This document shows positions 40,976 through 50,400 of a stretch of 64,000 bases of DNA, in pieces. The position numbers were made by a program, and so were the translations under genes. How positions within the stretch are numbered: position 1 is the stretch's first letter; every line of letters starts with the position of its first letter. The stretch is from Pseudomonadota bacterium (GTDB taxonomy: Bacteria; Pseudomonadota; Gammaproteobacteria; Burkholderiales; Thiobacillaceae), in contig JAKADY010000003.1 in the NCBI GenBank assembly GCA_021826065.1, positions 1-64,000 on the forward strand, given 5' to 3'. The notes under the pieces were generated by a model. It searched no databases and had not been told where the DNA came from. It was given only the letters and a program-made list of their open reading frames with translations.

Positions 40976-42309
40976 CGGCCTGCCTCCAGAGGGATCTCGG
41001 CGCGCGCCAGTACCCCACCACCGGCCCGCTCCGCCAGCGTGAGCCGGCCGCCCAGGCGTTCCAGGGCGGCGCGGGCGAGATCCAGGCCGACGCCCCAGCC
41101 GGGCGCCTTGCCGCCCAGGCCCGGGCCGGCGTCGGCGACCTCCAGACGCAGGCGCCCACTCTCGGCGCTCGCCGTGAGTGAGATACCGGCCGGCGAGGCC
41201 GCCTGCGCGTTGTTGAGCAGAGTCATGAGCACGGCCTCCAGCATGGGGTCGTCCTCCACCGTCGGTAGCGTCTCGGGCGCGTTGATGGTCACGCGGGCCT
41301 GCGGGTGCATCAGCCCCCAGCGCTCGACGCAGCGGTCTATCCATCGCCGCGCCGGCAGCGGTGGGCCGGCGTATGCCTCGCGGGCGCGGGCGGCCTCGGC
41401 CAGGCGGGCGAGCACGGCCTCGACGCGCTGCAGCTGACCATGCATCAGACCGAGACTGGGGACCAGCTCGTCGTCGCCGGCGTAATCGGCGCGCAGCTCG
41501 TCCAGGGTGAGCCGCACCGAGGCGAGCGGGGTGGCCAGCTCGTGCGCGGCGGTGGCCGCCTGCAGGCCCAGGGCGAAGAGCTGTTCGTCGCGCAGGCGCT
41601 GCTCGCGGGCGGCGGCCAGCTCGGCATCGCGGCGGCGCAGGGCGGCGGCGAGCGCCCCGGTGAAGGCGGCGACCAGGGCGGCGGTGAGCAGGAAATTGAG
41701 CCACATGCCGCGCAGGTGCAGGTCTACCGCGGTGGCATCCGGGAGTTGCACGGCCAGGGGGTGGTAGTGGGACATCAGCAGGGTATAGAGTGTGGCCACC
41801 CAGGCGGCCAGCGCCCAGGCTAGGGCGGGCGTCAGCAGCACGGCGCCGAGGATGAGCGGCACCAGCAGCAGCGAGATGAAGGGGTTGGCATAGCCACCGG
41901 TGAAATAGACCAGGGCGGCCAGCACGGCTGCGTCGATGGCGAGCTGAAGCGCGGTGGCTGTCTGGCTGAGACCCAGACGGCGCCGGCCCAGGCCCCAGAG
42001 CAGGGCCGCCAAGTGTAGGCCGAGCAGGGCGCCGAGGGACGGCCAGGGTAGCCGGGCACCCAGCCAGACGTCGGCGAGGACGAGCAGCACCGTCTCGCCG
42101 CTCAGGAGCGCCGCCCGCACCCACAACAGCAGGCGTATCGCTGCCTCGGGGGCATGAGCGACTGCGGCGGGCGGTGTGGTTGAACCTAAAAACCTCAGTT
42201 GACCGCTCCTTTGGTCTTGTAAGGGTCTGACGCTGCACACGATTCTGCCCTCGATTGCCCTCACACATAAGGTGAGACCGCTACGCGTCCGGCTTTCGGC
42301 CGCGTTCAA
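40972..42309 (-). CDS. regB: RegB/PrrB-family sensor histidine kinase, 5' end altered
   Basis: Membrane histidine kinase with six predicted helices (about 60-225), the RegB quinone-site motif GGYANPFISLLLVPL (about 148-162), H-box ATAAHELATPLAS, N-box MTLLNNAQAAS, and G boxes VADAGPGLGG. The position of the redox-active Cys of RegB seems to be Val in QRVEAVL. The open frame begins at ATG 42309 inside an inverted-repeat element, which supplies residues 1-42; family similarity begins about residue 57 (AIRLLLW). The native start may be lost, or one of CTG/TTG/GTG codons near residues 60-64. Confidence 0.82.
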   Translation of the reverse strand: MNAAESRTRSGLTLCVRAIEGRIVCSVRPLQDQRSGQLRFLGSTTPPAAVAHAPEAAIRLLLWVRAALLSGETVLLVLADVWLGARLPWPSLGALLGLHLAALLWGLGRRRLGLSQTATALQLAIDAAVLAALVYFTGGYANPFISLLLVPLILGAVLLTPALAWALAAWVATLYTLLMSHYHPLAVQLPDATAVDLHLRGMWLNFLLTAALVAAFTGALAAALRRRDAELAAAREQRLRDEQLFALGLQAATAAHELATPLASVRLTLDELRADYAGDDELVPSLGLMHGQLQRVEAVLARLAEAARAREAYAGPPLPARRWIDRCVERWGLMHPQARVTINAPETLPTVEDDPMLEAVLMTLLNNAQAASPAGISLTASAESGRLRLEVADAGPGLGGKAPGWGVGLDLARAALERLGGRLTLAERAGGGVLARAEIPLEAGR

Positions 42310-42322
42310 CTGAGGTTTTTAG
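42186..42322. mobile_element. 137-bp MITE-like element with 17-bp terminal inverted repeats
   Basis: CTAAAAACCTCAGTTGA (42186-42202) and its exact inverse TCAACTGAGGTTTTTAG (42306-42322) bound a 137-bp segment; the match continues inward for four more bases with one mismatch. TA occurs at both outer ends, compatible with a TA target duplication as in IS630/Tc1-type elements, though this is inference. No transposase is encoded. It lies at the 5' end of regB. Confidence 0.65.
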
Positions 42323-42327
42323 CGTGA

Positions 42328-42345
42328 AAGTCGCTTGAGCGACTT
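42328..42345. repeat. inverted repeat AAGTCGC-N4-GCGACTT
   Basis: Perfect 7-bp arms, 4-base loop, directly after the MITE-like element. Confidence 0.6.
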
Positions 42346-42355
42346 CTCGAAGCTC

Positions 42356-42376
42356 CCCTCGCCCTCTGGGCGAGGG
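42356..42376. repeat. inverted repeat CCCTCGCCC-N3-GGGCGAGGG
   Basis: Perfect 9-bp arms with a 3-base loop, followed by GGGGGTGAGGG. Sequence of this style is a frequent dispersed intergenic repeat in beta- and gammaproteobacteria. Confidence 0.6.
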
Positions 42377-42391
42377 ACTGGGGGTGAGGGA

Positions 42392-42442
42392 AACGGACAT
42401 GGCTTTCATATTTCGGGGCGTCTTCTCAAAGACATGTCCGTT
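42392..42442. repeat. inverted repeat AACGGACATG ... CATGTCCGTT
   Basis: Perfect 10-bp arms at 42392-42401 and 42433-42442 separated by 31 bp. The sequence TTAGGTTGAAC just outside resembles, inverted, the GTTGAACCTAA at 42178-42188, so the two could delimit a larger composite repeat. Confidence 0.5.
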
Positions 42443-42520
42443 AGGTTGAACGTCGGTCGGTCGAGCCGGTCAGGTCTATGGCGGCATTTTAGCCGTCGGT
42501 CGTGCGGCCACGTGGCGCCC

Positions 42521-42537
42521 TGCGACAATCTGTCGCA
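42521..42537. promoter_or_regulatory. RegA/PrrA-like palindrome
   Basis: TGCGACA (42521-42527), spacer ATC, TGTCGCA (42531-42537). This fits the GCGNC-N5-GNCGC type of half-site arrangement described for RegA/PrrA. It lies between regB and the divergent PCuAC gene and may serve either. Confidence 0.55.
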
Positions 42538-42599
42538 TCCCCCGGCGTGGGTGCATGCGTTACGCTAATGTCTCGCTTTCATACGCAACGCGTGTGCCC

Positions 42600-42622
42600 G
42601 GCCCAGCAATGGGCCTTTTTTT
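42600..42622 (+). terminator. intrinsic terminator upstream of PCuAC gene
   Basis: GGCCCA, loop GCAA, TGGGCC, followed by seven T residues (42616-42622). It is oriented on the plus strand, 73 bp before the PCuAC start, with no coding gene upstream on that strand, so it would end a short RNA or attenuate a leader. Confidence 0.75.
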
Positions 42623-42694
42623 CGAACCCCGCCGCCGTGGCAGCGCCTGTCAGGCGGGGCCCGGCGGCCCCAGCCATTCGAGGAGTCCGAGACG

Positions 42695-43156
42695 ATGAAA
42701 CCCTTGGCCTATACCCTGCTGGCAGCGGGTCTGACCTTGATGTCCGCCGCCCATGCCGATTCGGTTCAGGTCAGCAATGTCTGGATGCGCGCCACCGCAC
42801 CCGGCCAGAAGGTCGCCGGCGGCTTCATGGACCTCACCGCCAACGCGGACATGCGCCTCGTCGGTGGCAGCAGCCCGGTCTGCGGTCGCGTGGAGCTGCA
42901 TACCATGCGCATGGAGGGGGGCATGATGGTGATGCGCCAGGTGCCCGACATCCCCCTGCCCAAGGGGCAGACGGTGAGCCTCAAGCCCGGCGGGCTGCAC
43001 ATCATGTGCATCGACCTCAAACAGCCGTTGAAGCCCGGCGAGCGCGTGCCGCTGAGCCTGCGGGTACGCAGCGGTGGTGGCCAGGAGCAAAGCCTGCAGC
43101 TCGAGGCCGAGGTGCGTCCGGCCGGCGAGGGCCGCCCCATGCAGCACATGCATTGA
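42695..43156 (+). CDS. periplasmic copper chaperone PCu(A)C
   Basis: A 153-residue exported protein with signal peptide (1-21, ending AHAD). The PCuAC/DUF461 copper site pattern is visible as ELHTMRMEGGMMVMRQV (about 69-85) and GGLHIMCIDL (about 104-113), with His and several Met ligands, and a His/Met C-terminal tail (MQHMH). Such proteins deliver Cu(I) to cytochrome oxidase CuA or CuB sites, which fits the divergent RegB/RegA genes that regulate respiration. Confidence 0.88.
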   Translation: MKPLAYTLLAAGLTLMSAAHADSVQVSNVWMRATAPGQKVAGGFMDLTANADMRLVGGSSPVCGRVELHTMRMEGGMMVMRQVPDIPLPKGQTVSLKPGGLHIMCIDLKQPLKPGERVPLSLRVRSGGGQEQSLQLEAEVRPAGEGRPMQHMH

Positions 43157-43164
43157 GGCAGGCA

Positions 43165-43182
43165 GACCGGCGGCGGCCGGTC
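43165..43182. terminator. possible terminator between PCuAC and phoU
   Basis: Perfect 7-bp arms GACCGGC / GCCGGTC around GGCG, located between two convergent stops and touching the phoU stop. No T-run. Confidence 0.3.
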
Positions 43183-43879
43183 ACTGGATCTCGCGCTCCA
43201 GCTCTTCCAGGGAGGTGTGGCGCACGTCCTTGCCCTTGACCATGAACACCACGTACTCGGAGATGTTCTTGGCGTGGTCGCCGATGCGTTCGATGGCCTT
43301 GACCACGAACATCAGGTCGATGAAGGTGGAGATGGTGCGCGGGTCCTCCATCATGTAGGTGATGAGGTGGCGCGTGATGAGGTGGAACTCCTCGTCCACC
43401 TCGATGTCCTGGCGTGCCACCGCACCGGCGGCCGAGGCGTCCAGGCGGGCGAAGGCGTCGAGCGATTCGCGCAGCATCTTGAGCGCAAGCCCCGCCATGT
43501 ACTTGATCTCGCTGTAGCGGGGGGTGACGATGCGGTCGCTCTCGTACACCCGCAGGGCGTAGCGGGCGATTTTGGCGGCCTCATCGCCGATGCGTTCGAG
43601 GTCGGTGATGGTCTTGATGATGGTGAGGATCATGCGCAGGTCGACCGCGGCCGGCTGGCGCAGCGCGATGATCTGCGTGCAGGCCTCATCGGTGCCGACC
43701 TCCAGGGCGTTGACCTGATGGTCGGCGGCGATCACCGCCTCGGCCGCCTTGACGTCACCGTCGATGAGGGCGTCTATGGCCCGGTTGACCTGCTCCTCGA
43801 CCAACCCCCCCATCTCGAGAACGCGGGCCCGCACCATCTCCAGGTCCGCATCGAACTGCTTATAGGTGTGTTCAGTCAT
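43181..43879 (-). CDS. phoU: phosphate-specific transport regulator PhoU
   Basis: PhoU, 232 residues, two three-helix bundles that couple the Pst transporter to PhoR. The metal-binding repeat pattern is seen in ERIGDEAAKIARYAL (first half) and ERIGDHAKNISEYVVFMV (second half), the E(R/N)IxDxxxxI motifs. No pst or pho genes flank it within the window, so it is a stand-alone copy. Confidence 0.93.
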   Translation of the reverse strand: MTEHTYKQFDADLEMVRARVLEMGGLVEEQVNRAIDALIDGDVKAAEAVIAADHQVNALEVGTDEACTQIIALRQPAAVDLRMILTIIKTITDLERIGDEAAKIARYALRVYESDRIVTPRYSEIKYMAGLALKMLRESLDAFARLDASAAGAVARQDIEVDEEFHLITRHLITYMMEDPRTISTFIDLMFVVKAIERIGDHAKNISEYVVFMVKGKDVRHTSLEELEREIQ

Positions 43880-43947
43880 GCTCTCGCTCCTAATCCACCC
43901 GTCCTTTGGGTGCTCGCCGATTATAGATAGCGACGGCGCCGGAATTA

Positions 43948-44385
43948 TTACAGTTCCGTAACGAAGGGCACGGCAAGCCGCCGCCCGTCGATGTCCAGCG
44001 TCATCACCCAGTCCCGTCGGCCGGAGACGCAGACCGGCAGGGTGACACGGCCGCGGAACACGCCACCTCTATCGGCATGCAGGGTGTAGAGGTTGAAGCC
44101 CATGTCCATGCCTTCCATGGTGAACTGGGCCTGCACCTTACGGGCGCCGCCGGCGCGCACCCAGACCTCGAAGGGCTGCAGGACCTTGAGCGCCCCCTCG
44201 ATGCCGACCGCCACCTCGCGGTCACCGAGCCGGGTCGTACAGCCCTTGGCGAGATCGGCGCACTGCAGGGTCTGCGGCGCCGTGTCGCCGGGCTCACGCC
44301 CCGGCTGCAGGAAGACGACCAAGGCGACCAGCAGGAGGATGCCCAGTGGGGCGAGGCGGTAAAAATGGCTGCGTGCGGTGGTCAT
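43948..44385 (-). CDS. membrane-anchored periplasmic protein, unknown
   Basis: A 145-residue protein with one N-terminal membrane helix (about 11-27) and a periplasmic domain. Motifs include QCADLAKGCTTRLG with two cysteines and MEGMDMGFNLYTLH rich in Met, then a beta-sandwich-like end (VTLPVCVSGRRDWVMTLDIDG). FixH-like or copper-delivery proteins share the Met pattern, and PCuAC and phoU are near, but I cannot assign it. It overlaps the next gene's stop by 4 bp. Confidence 0.7.
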   Translation of the reverse strand: MTTARSHFYRLAPLGILLLVALVVFLQPGREPGDTAPQTLQCADLAKGCTTRLGDREVAVGIEGALKVLQPFEVWVRAGGARKVQAQFTMEGMDMGFNLYTLHADRGGVFRGRVTLPVCVSGRRDWVMTLDIDGRRLAVPFVTEL

Positions 44386-45314
44386 GTCCAGGCCCCCGTC
44401 TTTAGGGCGATGCCGTGCGCGCCCGCCTGCCGGGCGGTGGCGAGGTCGGTGGTGGTGAGCCCGCCCAGGGCATAGACCGGGAGGGCCCGGCCGGCGGCGA
44501 GCTCGGTAAAACGTGCCCAGCCCAGGGTGCGGGCGCTGGGGTGACTCGCGGTGGGCTTGACCGGCCCGAGGACGACGAAGTCGACCCCCAAGGCCTGCGC
44601 CTGTTCGAGCTCTGCTGCGTCATGGCAGGAGGCGGCCACCCAGGGCAGCTCGGGCCTGCGCTCCATCTGCATGAGCTGGGCGGCGGTCAGGTGCACACCC
44701 GCTTCGAGCCGGTCGGCGAGCGCCAGGTCGCCATTGATCAGCAGGCGGGCGCTGTACGCCCGGCAGCGGGCGCCGACGGCGCGGGCGAGCTCGGCCAGGG
44801 CCTCGGCCGGCAGGGTCTTCTCGCGCAGCTGCACCAGGCGCAGACCCGCCGCGAGCGCGGCTTCGAGACGGGCGAGGAAGCGCTCGCGACCCAGCTCGCT
44901 GGCGGCGGAGATGGCATAGACGAGCGGCAGCGACAGGCCCTTGAGGATGGGGCCGTTGGCCGGGAGGATGGGGCTGACCTGGGGACGTTCGGCCCGCACC
45001 CAGGCCATACTCTGGCCCTCGTGCGGATGCGGTTCGCCCGACCAGTCCACGACCCGGAAGAAGTGCAAACGCACGCGCGCGTGTTCGTAGTCGTAGTCAC
45101 GGGTGAGCCAGGGATAGGCCGCGCGCACGCGGATGCCCAGCTCCTCGGCGAGCTCGCGTGCCAGGGCCTCGCGCGGGGTCTCGCCCGGTTCGACCTTGCC
45201 GCCCGGGAACTCCCACCAGCCGGCATAGGCCTTGCCAGGCGGCCGGCTGGCCATGAGGAAGGCCCCGTCGGGCCGCTCGATCACGGCGGCGGCCACCTCG
45301 ACGCGCGCGCTCAT
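44382..45314 (-). CDS. Nudix hydrolase (MutT-like) fused to ThiE/TenI-like domain
   Basis: A two-domain protein of 310 residues. Residues 1-130 are MutT-like with a complete Nudix box GGKVEPGETPREALARELAEELG (core GETPREALARELAEELG), which hydrolyses 8-oxo-dGTP or similar. Residues 132-310 are a TIM-barrel like thiamine phosphate synthase/TenI, with LVQLREKTLPAEAL and DFVVLGPVKPT but an incomplete ThiE active site. This fusion is widespread in beta- and gammaproteobacteria. ATG 45314 overlaps the upstream DUF815 gene stop. Confidence 0.9.
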   Translation of the reverse strand: MSARVEVAAAVIERPDGAFLMASRPPGKAYAGWWEFPGGKVEPGETPREALARELAEELGIRVRAAYPWLTRDYDYEHARVRLHFFRVVDWSGEPHPHEGQSMAWVRAERPQVSPILPANGPILKGLSLPLVYAISAASELGRERFLARLEAALAAGLRLVQLREKTLPAEALAELARAVGARCRAYSARLLINGDLALADRLEAGVHLTAAQLMQMERRPELPWVAASCHDAAELEQAQALGVDFVVLGPVKPTASHPSARTLGWARFTELAAGRALPVYALGGLTTTDLATARQAGAHGIALKTGAWT

Positions 45315-46186
45315 CGCTTGCGCCCCCGCAGGCCCTGCCGCCCGACCCAGTCGGCGGCGAACTGGCGGGCGATGCGGCCGGAGCGGCCGCCGCGCTGGAT
45401 GGCCCACTGCAGCGCCGCCTCGCGCATCTCGGCCGTGACGCGCCCGCCCAGGGCCTCGACCCAGGCGGCGACGATGTCCAGATAGGCGTCCTGGTCGAAG
45501 GGGTAAAAGGTCAACAGCAGGCCGAAGCGGTCGGACAGGGACAGTTTCTCCTCGGTGCTGTCGGCCGGGCGCACCTCGCCGCCCTGGTGCCGGGTGGCGG
45601 CGTTTTCGGCGAAATATTCCGGGATCAGGTGGCGGCGGTTGGAAGTGGCGTAGATGAGCACGTTGTCTGGCAGCCCCGCCACCGAGCCGTCCAGCGCCGC
45701 CTTCAGTGGCTTGTAGGCGGGCTCGTCGGCCTCGAACGAGAGGTCGTCGGTGAACAGCACGAAGCGCTGTGGCAACCCCGCAAGCCGCTCGACGATGTGC
45801 GGCAGGTCGATGAGGTCGGCCTTGTCCACTTCGACCAGGCGCAGGCCCTGTTTCGCATAGCGCGGCAGCAGCGCCTTGATCAGGGAGGACTTGCCGCAGC
45901 CGCGGCTGCCGGTGAGCAGTGCATTGTTGGCCGGCAGCCCGGACACGAACTGGCGCGTGTTGCGGTCGAGCGTCGCCTTTTGTTCATCGATGTGGCGCAG
46001 CGACGCCCAAGGCGGGCAGTTGAGCACCCGCACCGGCTCCAGCCAGCCGGCGAGCGGCGTGCGCCGCCAGCGGCAGGCCAGGGTGGCCGACCAGTCCACC
46101 GTCGGCGGTGCCGGGGGCAACAGCGGCTCCAGGCGGGCGAGCAACGCCTCCGCCCGCGCGACGAAGGCCTCCAGCCCGGTGTTCAT
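45311..46186 (-). CDS. DUF815 AAA-type ATPase
   Basis: Cytoplasmic P-loop ATPase of 291 residues. Walker [15 protein letters not shown] (about 92-105), Walker [12 protein letters not shown] (about 150-160), sensor-1 [11 protein letters not shown], and arginine-rich [14 protein letters not shown] end. Function is unproven. It lies between argJ and the Nudix-ThiE gene with ATGA overlaps on both sides, an arrangement that recurs in related bacteria. ATG 46186 excludes a long non-conserved upstream extension. Confidence 0.88.
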   Translation of the reverse strand: MNTGLEAFVARAEALLARLEPLLPPAPPTVDWSATLACRWRRTPLAGWLEPVRVLNCPPWASLRHIDEQKATLDRNTRQFVSGLPANNALLTGSRGCGKSSLIKALLPRYAKQGLRLVEVDKADLIDLPHIVERLAGLPQRFVLFTDDLSFEADEPAYKPLKAALDGSVAGLPDNVLIYATSNRRHLIPEYFAENAATRHQGGEVRPADSTEEKLSLSDRFGLLLTFYPFDQDAYLDIVAAWVEALGGRVTAEMREAALQWAIQRGGRSGRIARQFAADWVGRQGLRGRKR

Positions 46187-47412
46187 GTCCGGTATTCGGC
46201 GTTGATCTTGACGTAGTCGTAGGAGAGGTCGCAGGTCCACACCGTCGCCGCCGCCGTGCCGCGCGCCAGGTCGATGCGCACCTCGATCTCGGGTGCGGCC
46301 ATCACGCGCCGGCCATCCGCCTCGCGGTAACCGGCGGCGCGGCCGCCGTTCTCCGCCACCAGCACGTCGCCGAGGTAGAGACGGACGCGTTCGACCTCGA
46401 GGTCGCTCAGACCGGCATAGCCGATCGCTGCGAGGATGCGCCCGAGGTTGGGGTCGGAGGCGAAGAAGGCGGTCTTGACCAGCGGCGAGCGGGCCACGGC
46501 ATAGGCGACCTGCTTGCACTCCGCCTCGTCGCGTCCCCCCTCGACCCGGATGGTCATGAACTTGGTCGCCCCCTCGCCGTCGCGCACGATGGCCTGGGCG
46601 AGCTGGACCATCACCTCGGTCACCGCATCGCGCAGGGGCAGGAAGCGGGGGTCGGCGTCATCCATGATCACCGCGGCCTCGGTCGCGCCGGTGGCGATGA
46701 GGATGCAGGCGTCGTTGGTCGAGGTGTCGCCGTCGACCGTGATGCAGTTGAAGGAGCGGTTCACCGCATGGCGCAGGATGGCCTCCAGGGCCTCGCAGGA
46801 CACCGGCGCATCGGTGGCCACGAAACTCAACATGGTCGCCATGTTCGGATGGATCATGCCGGAGCCCTTGGCGATGCCGGTGATGACGAAGTCGGTGCCA
46901 TCGAGCGTGACCCGGCGCGAGACGGCCTTGGGCACCGTGTCGGTGGTCATGATCGCCTCGGCCGCCGTCGCCCAGTTGTCGGGCCTTAAGTCGGCGATGG
47001 CGGCGGGCAGGGCGGCGACGATCTTGTCCGCCGGCAGCGGCTCGAGGATCACCCCGGTGGAGAAGGGCAGGACCTGCAGCGCGCTTATCCCCAGCCGTTC
47101 GGCCAGGGCCGTGCAGGTGGCGCGCGCCCGGGCGATGCCGTCGGCGCCGGTGCCGGCGTTGGCATTGCCGGTGTTGACCAGCAGGGCGCGCACCCCGGCG
47201 TCCGCCGCCAGGTGTTCGCGCGCCACGCTGACCGGGGCGGCGCAGAAGCGGTTCTGGGTGAACACACCCACCACCTCGGCCCCTGGCGCCACGGTCATCA
47301 CCAGGACGTCCCGGCGGCCCGGACGTTTGATGCCGGCGGCAGCGGTGCCTAGGGTGATGCCCGGCACGGGCAGGAGACGGGCGGGGTCGGGGGGTGGGAG
47401 ATTGACGGGCAT
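46183..47412 (-). CDS. argJ: bifunctional ornithine acetyltransferase / N-acetylglutamate synthase
   Basis: ArgJ recycles the acetyl group in arginine synthesis; 409 residues. The self-cleavage and nucleophile Thr is in [13 protein letters not shown] (about residue 191-194), with GIAKGSGMI before it and [13 protein letters not shown] after it. ATG 47412 ([10 protein letters not shown]) is preferred over the ATG four codons earlier. Overlaps the DUF815 gene by 4 bp. Confidence 0.95.
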   Translation of the reverse strand: MPVNLPPPDPARLLPVPGITLGTAAAGIKRPGRRDVLVMTVAPGAEVVGVFTQNRFCAAPVSVAREHLAADAGVRALLVNTGNANAGTGADGIARARATCTALAERLGISALQVLPFSTGVILEPLPADKIVAALPAAIADLRPDNWATAAEAIMTTDTVPKAVSRRVTLDGTDFVITGIAKGSGMIHPNMATMLSFVATDAPVSCEALEAILRHAVNRSFNCITVDGDTSTNDACILIATGATEAAVIMDDADPRFLPLRDAVTEVMVQLAQAIVRDGEGATKFMTIRVEGGRDEAECKQVAYAVARSPLVKTAFFASDPNLGRILAAIGYAGLSDLEVERVRLYLGDVLVAENGGRAAGYREADGRRVMAAPEIEVRIDLARGTAAATVWTCDLSYDYVKINAEYRT

Positions 47413-47469
47413 GGCGGACTCCAATGGCGCGATCGCACCATTGTACCGGCTCGCTCGCGGACCCGGGGG

Positions 47470-50400
47470 CTAGGCGGCCAGGGCCTGGTCCTGTGTGCCG
47501 GGAAAGTGTTCGGGCGGCACGGGGCGTCCGTAATACCAGCCCTGGGCCTGATCGCAGCGCCGAGTAAGCAGGAAATCGCGCTGGGCAGCGGTCTCCACGC
47601 CCTCGGCGATGACCGTGAGCCCCAGGCTGTGGCCCAGGGCGATCACGGCGGCGGCGATGGCGGCATCCTCCTCGTCGGCGGGCAGGTCGCGCACGAAGGA
47701 ACGGTCGACCTTGAGTTTGTCGATGGGCAGGCGTTTGAGGTAGGCCAGAGAGGAATAGCCGGTGCCGAAGTCGTCGATGGCGAGCCGCACGCCGAGTCGA
47801 CTCAGGGCATCGAGCACGCCGATGGCGGCCTCGGCCTGCCCCATGATGAAGCCCTCGGTGACCTCCAGTTCCAGGCAATGGGCCGGCAGACCGGTCTCGG
47901 CCAGGACACGCTGGACGGTGGCGAGGATGTCGCCGCGCTGGATCTGGGGGCCGGCCACGTTGACGGCGATGCTGTCGAGCGGCAGGCCGGCCTGACGCCA
48001 GCTTTGCATCTGCCGGCAGGCCTGGTGCAAAACCCAGGCGCCGATGTCGATGATGAGCCCCGTGTCCTCGGCGATGGGGATGAAGCGCTCGGGCGAGACC
48101 ATCCCCAGACGCGGGTGCTGCCAACGCAACAGGGCCTCGGCGCCGATCACGCGGCCGCTGGCCAGATCGACCTGGGGTTGGTAGTGCACGGCGAGCTCGC
48201 CCCGGGCGATCGCCTGACGCAGCTCGGTCTCGATCTGCACGCGCTCCATCGCGCTGTGGGTCAGCGCCTCGGTGTAGAAGGCGTAGGCATTGCGTCCCTG
48301 CGCCTTGGCCCGGTACATGGCGGCATCGGCGTTGCGCACCAGGGTCTCGGCGTCAGTGCCGTCGCGCGGATAGAGGCTGATGCCGATGCTGCTGGTGATG
48401 TAGAACTCGTGACCCTCCAGGTGGAAGGGTGCGCTCATGACCTGTAAGAGTTTTTGCGCGAGCAGGGCGGCGTCCTCGTCTTGGCGCAGGTTCTCCATCA
48501 ACAAGATGAACTCGTCGCCGCCCATGCGCGCGACCGTGTCCTCGCTGCGCACGGTGCTGCGCAGGCGCAGGGCCACCTCCACCAGGAGGCGGTCGCCGAG
48601 GGCATGGCCGAGGCTGTCGTTGATGTGCTTGAAGCGGTCGAGGTCGAGGAAGAGTACCGCCAACCGTTGTTGTTCGCGGCGTGCCCGCTCCAGGGCGTGG
48701 CGCAGGCGGTCCAGGTAGAGCAACCGGTTGGGCAGGTCGGTCAGGGCGTCGTGCTGCGCCAGGTGCAGCAACTGGCTGCGCGATTCGACCAGCTCGCTGA
48801 TGTCGGTGAAGACCGAGACGTAGTGGGTGATCTCGCCGTGCTCGTCGCGCACCGCGCTGATGGTCTGCCAGGTCGGGAAGACATCGCCGTTGGCGCGCTG
48901 GTTCCAGATCTCGCCCTGCCAGAAGCCCTCTGTCCTGAGGGCCTCCCAGAGCCGGGTGTAGAAAGTCTTGTCGTGATGCTGGGACTTCCAAAAGCCCGGC
49001 TTGCGGCCGACGGTCTCAGCGGCGCTGTAGCCGGTGATGCGGCAGAAGGCGGGATTGACCTCGATGATTCGGGCCTCGCGGTCGGTGATCACCACCGCCT
49101 CGTGGGTGCTTTCGATCACGCGGGCGGCCAGCCGCAGGCGCTCGGACTGGCGTACGCTGTCGGTGATGTCCAGGCTGGCACCATAGATACGCACGGGCCG
49201 GTCGGCGTCGTCAAACGCGATCTCGGCGCGCTGATGCACGAGACGCACAGCGCCGGCCTCGGGCGCGCTGCGATGGATGAGGTCGAGGTTCGCGCTGCGC
49301 CCCATGCACAGCGCGTCGAGGGCCTCCAGCACCCGCGGGCGGTCCTCGGGGTGGACGGTCATCGGCCGATCCGCTGTCGTTTGCGCCTGCTCCAGGCAGG
49401 CCAGGGCCCTCTCGGCCCAGGTGGCCGGGTCGGAGTCGAGCGTGAGCTCCCAAATGCCCAGGTTGGCCAGACGTTGGGCCTGCCCGAGCCGCAGACTGTG
49501 ACGGGTGAGCGCCTCGTTGCTGTGCTGCAAGGCGTCGTTGAGGCTCGCCAGGGCCGCGCTGCTCGACTGCCGGCGAAGCTGGTGCGCGACCATCGCACCG
49601 GTGAGCGACAGCCCGAGGAGCATGATCCAGAACCAGCGGTGATTGTGGAATTCGCGTTGGAAGGCAGGACTGGGCCGGAACAGCATCTCCCAGTGGCGGC
49701 CCGGGACCTGCAGGGGCACCACGTGGTGTACACCGCTGAGCATCTCGGTCAGGGTCGGCGGTGGGGCGCCAGGGCCACGTGCCCGGGAGGCATGGGCGTG
49801 CAAGACCTGTGGCTGGCGGCCGCTGCGGTCGAGGATGATGACGTCGAGGCCCGTGGGCTGGCTGCCTTTAAGGGCACTGGTGAGGATCTCGGCGATGATG
49901 AGGATCCCGACCGCAAAGCCGCCGTGCGCCGCGCGGCGATCGGCTACTGTCGCGGTGGGGGCGTCGCGACGGTAGACCGGACGATAGACCGCCACCCCTT
50001 GCCTGCGGCCGTCGGTTTGCACCAGGGCGATGGGTTCGGAGACCACCATCTCACCGCTGTCACGCGCCAGGTCCATGCTGGGGCGCATACCTGCGCGGGA
50101 GTAGGCATCTAAGCCCAGCACCTTTTCATTGCCGTTCAGGGGCTCTACGAGGAGGATGGGAAAGTAGGTCGCGCGCTCGCCCGCCTGCTGCAAACCTCCG
50201 GCGCCGTCGCGTTCGGTGATCCTCGCTGTGGGCGTGGCCTCCGCGAGACGCGTCTCGAACGCCGCCCGCCCGGGCGAATCGACCTTGGGCAGCCACTGCA
50301 GGGCATAGAACTCCGGGTGCCGCGCGAGCGGGCCGGCGGCGAACAGCCGGAATTCCTCCCGTTCGACCTCGCGAGAGGCGGCCAGGAAGCTCGCCAGGGC

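Larger units (their letters stand above)
42323..42694. other. 372-bp intergenic region regB / PCuAC rich in inverted repeats
   Basis: No gene is seen. It contains, in order, a 7-bp hairpin (42328-42345), a 9-bp hairpin (42356-42376), a 10-bp inverted repeat (42392-42442), a RegA-like palindrome (42521-42537) and an intrinsic terminator (42600-42622). Each is listed separately. Confidence 0.7.

Noticed and set aside
40439-42268. 609-codon minus-strand frame covering both regA and part of regB
   Set aside because: Only its last 178 codons (from ATG 40975) are RegA; the upstream part is an Arg/Pro-rich out-of-frame reading of regB.
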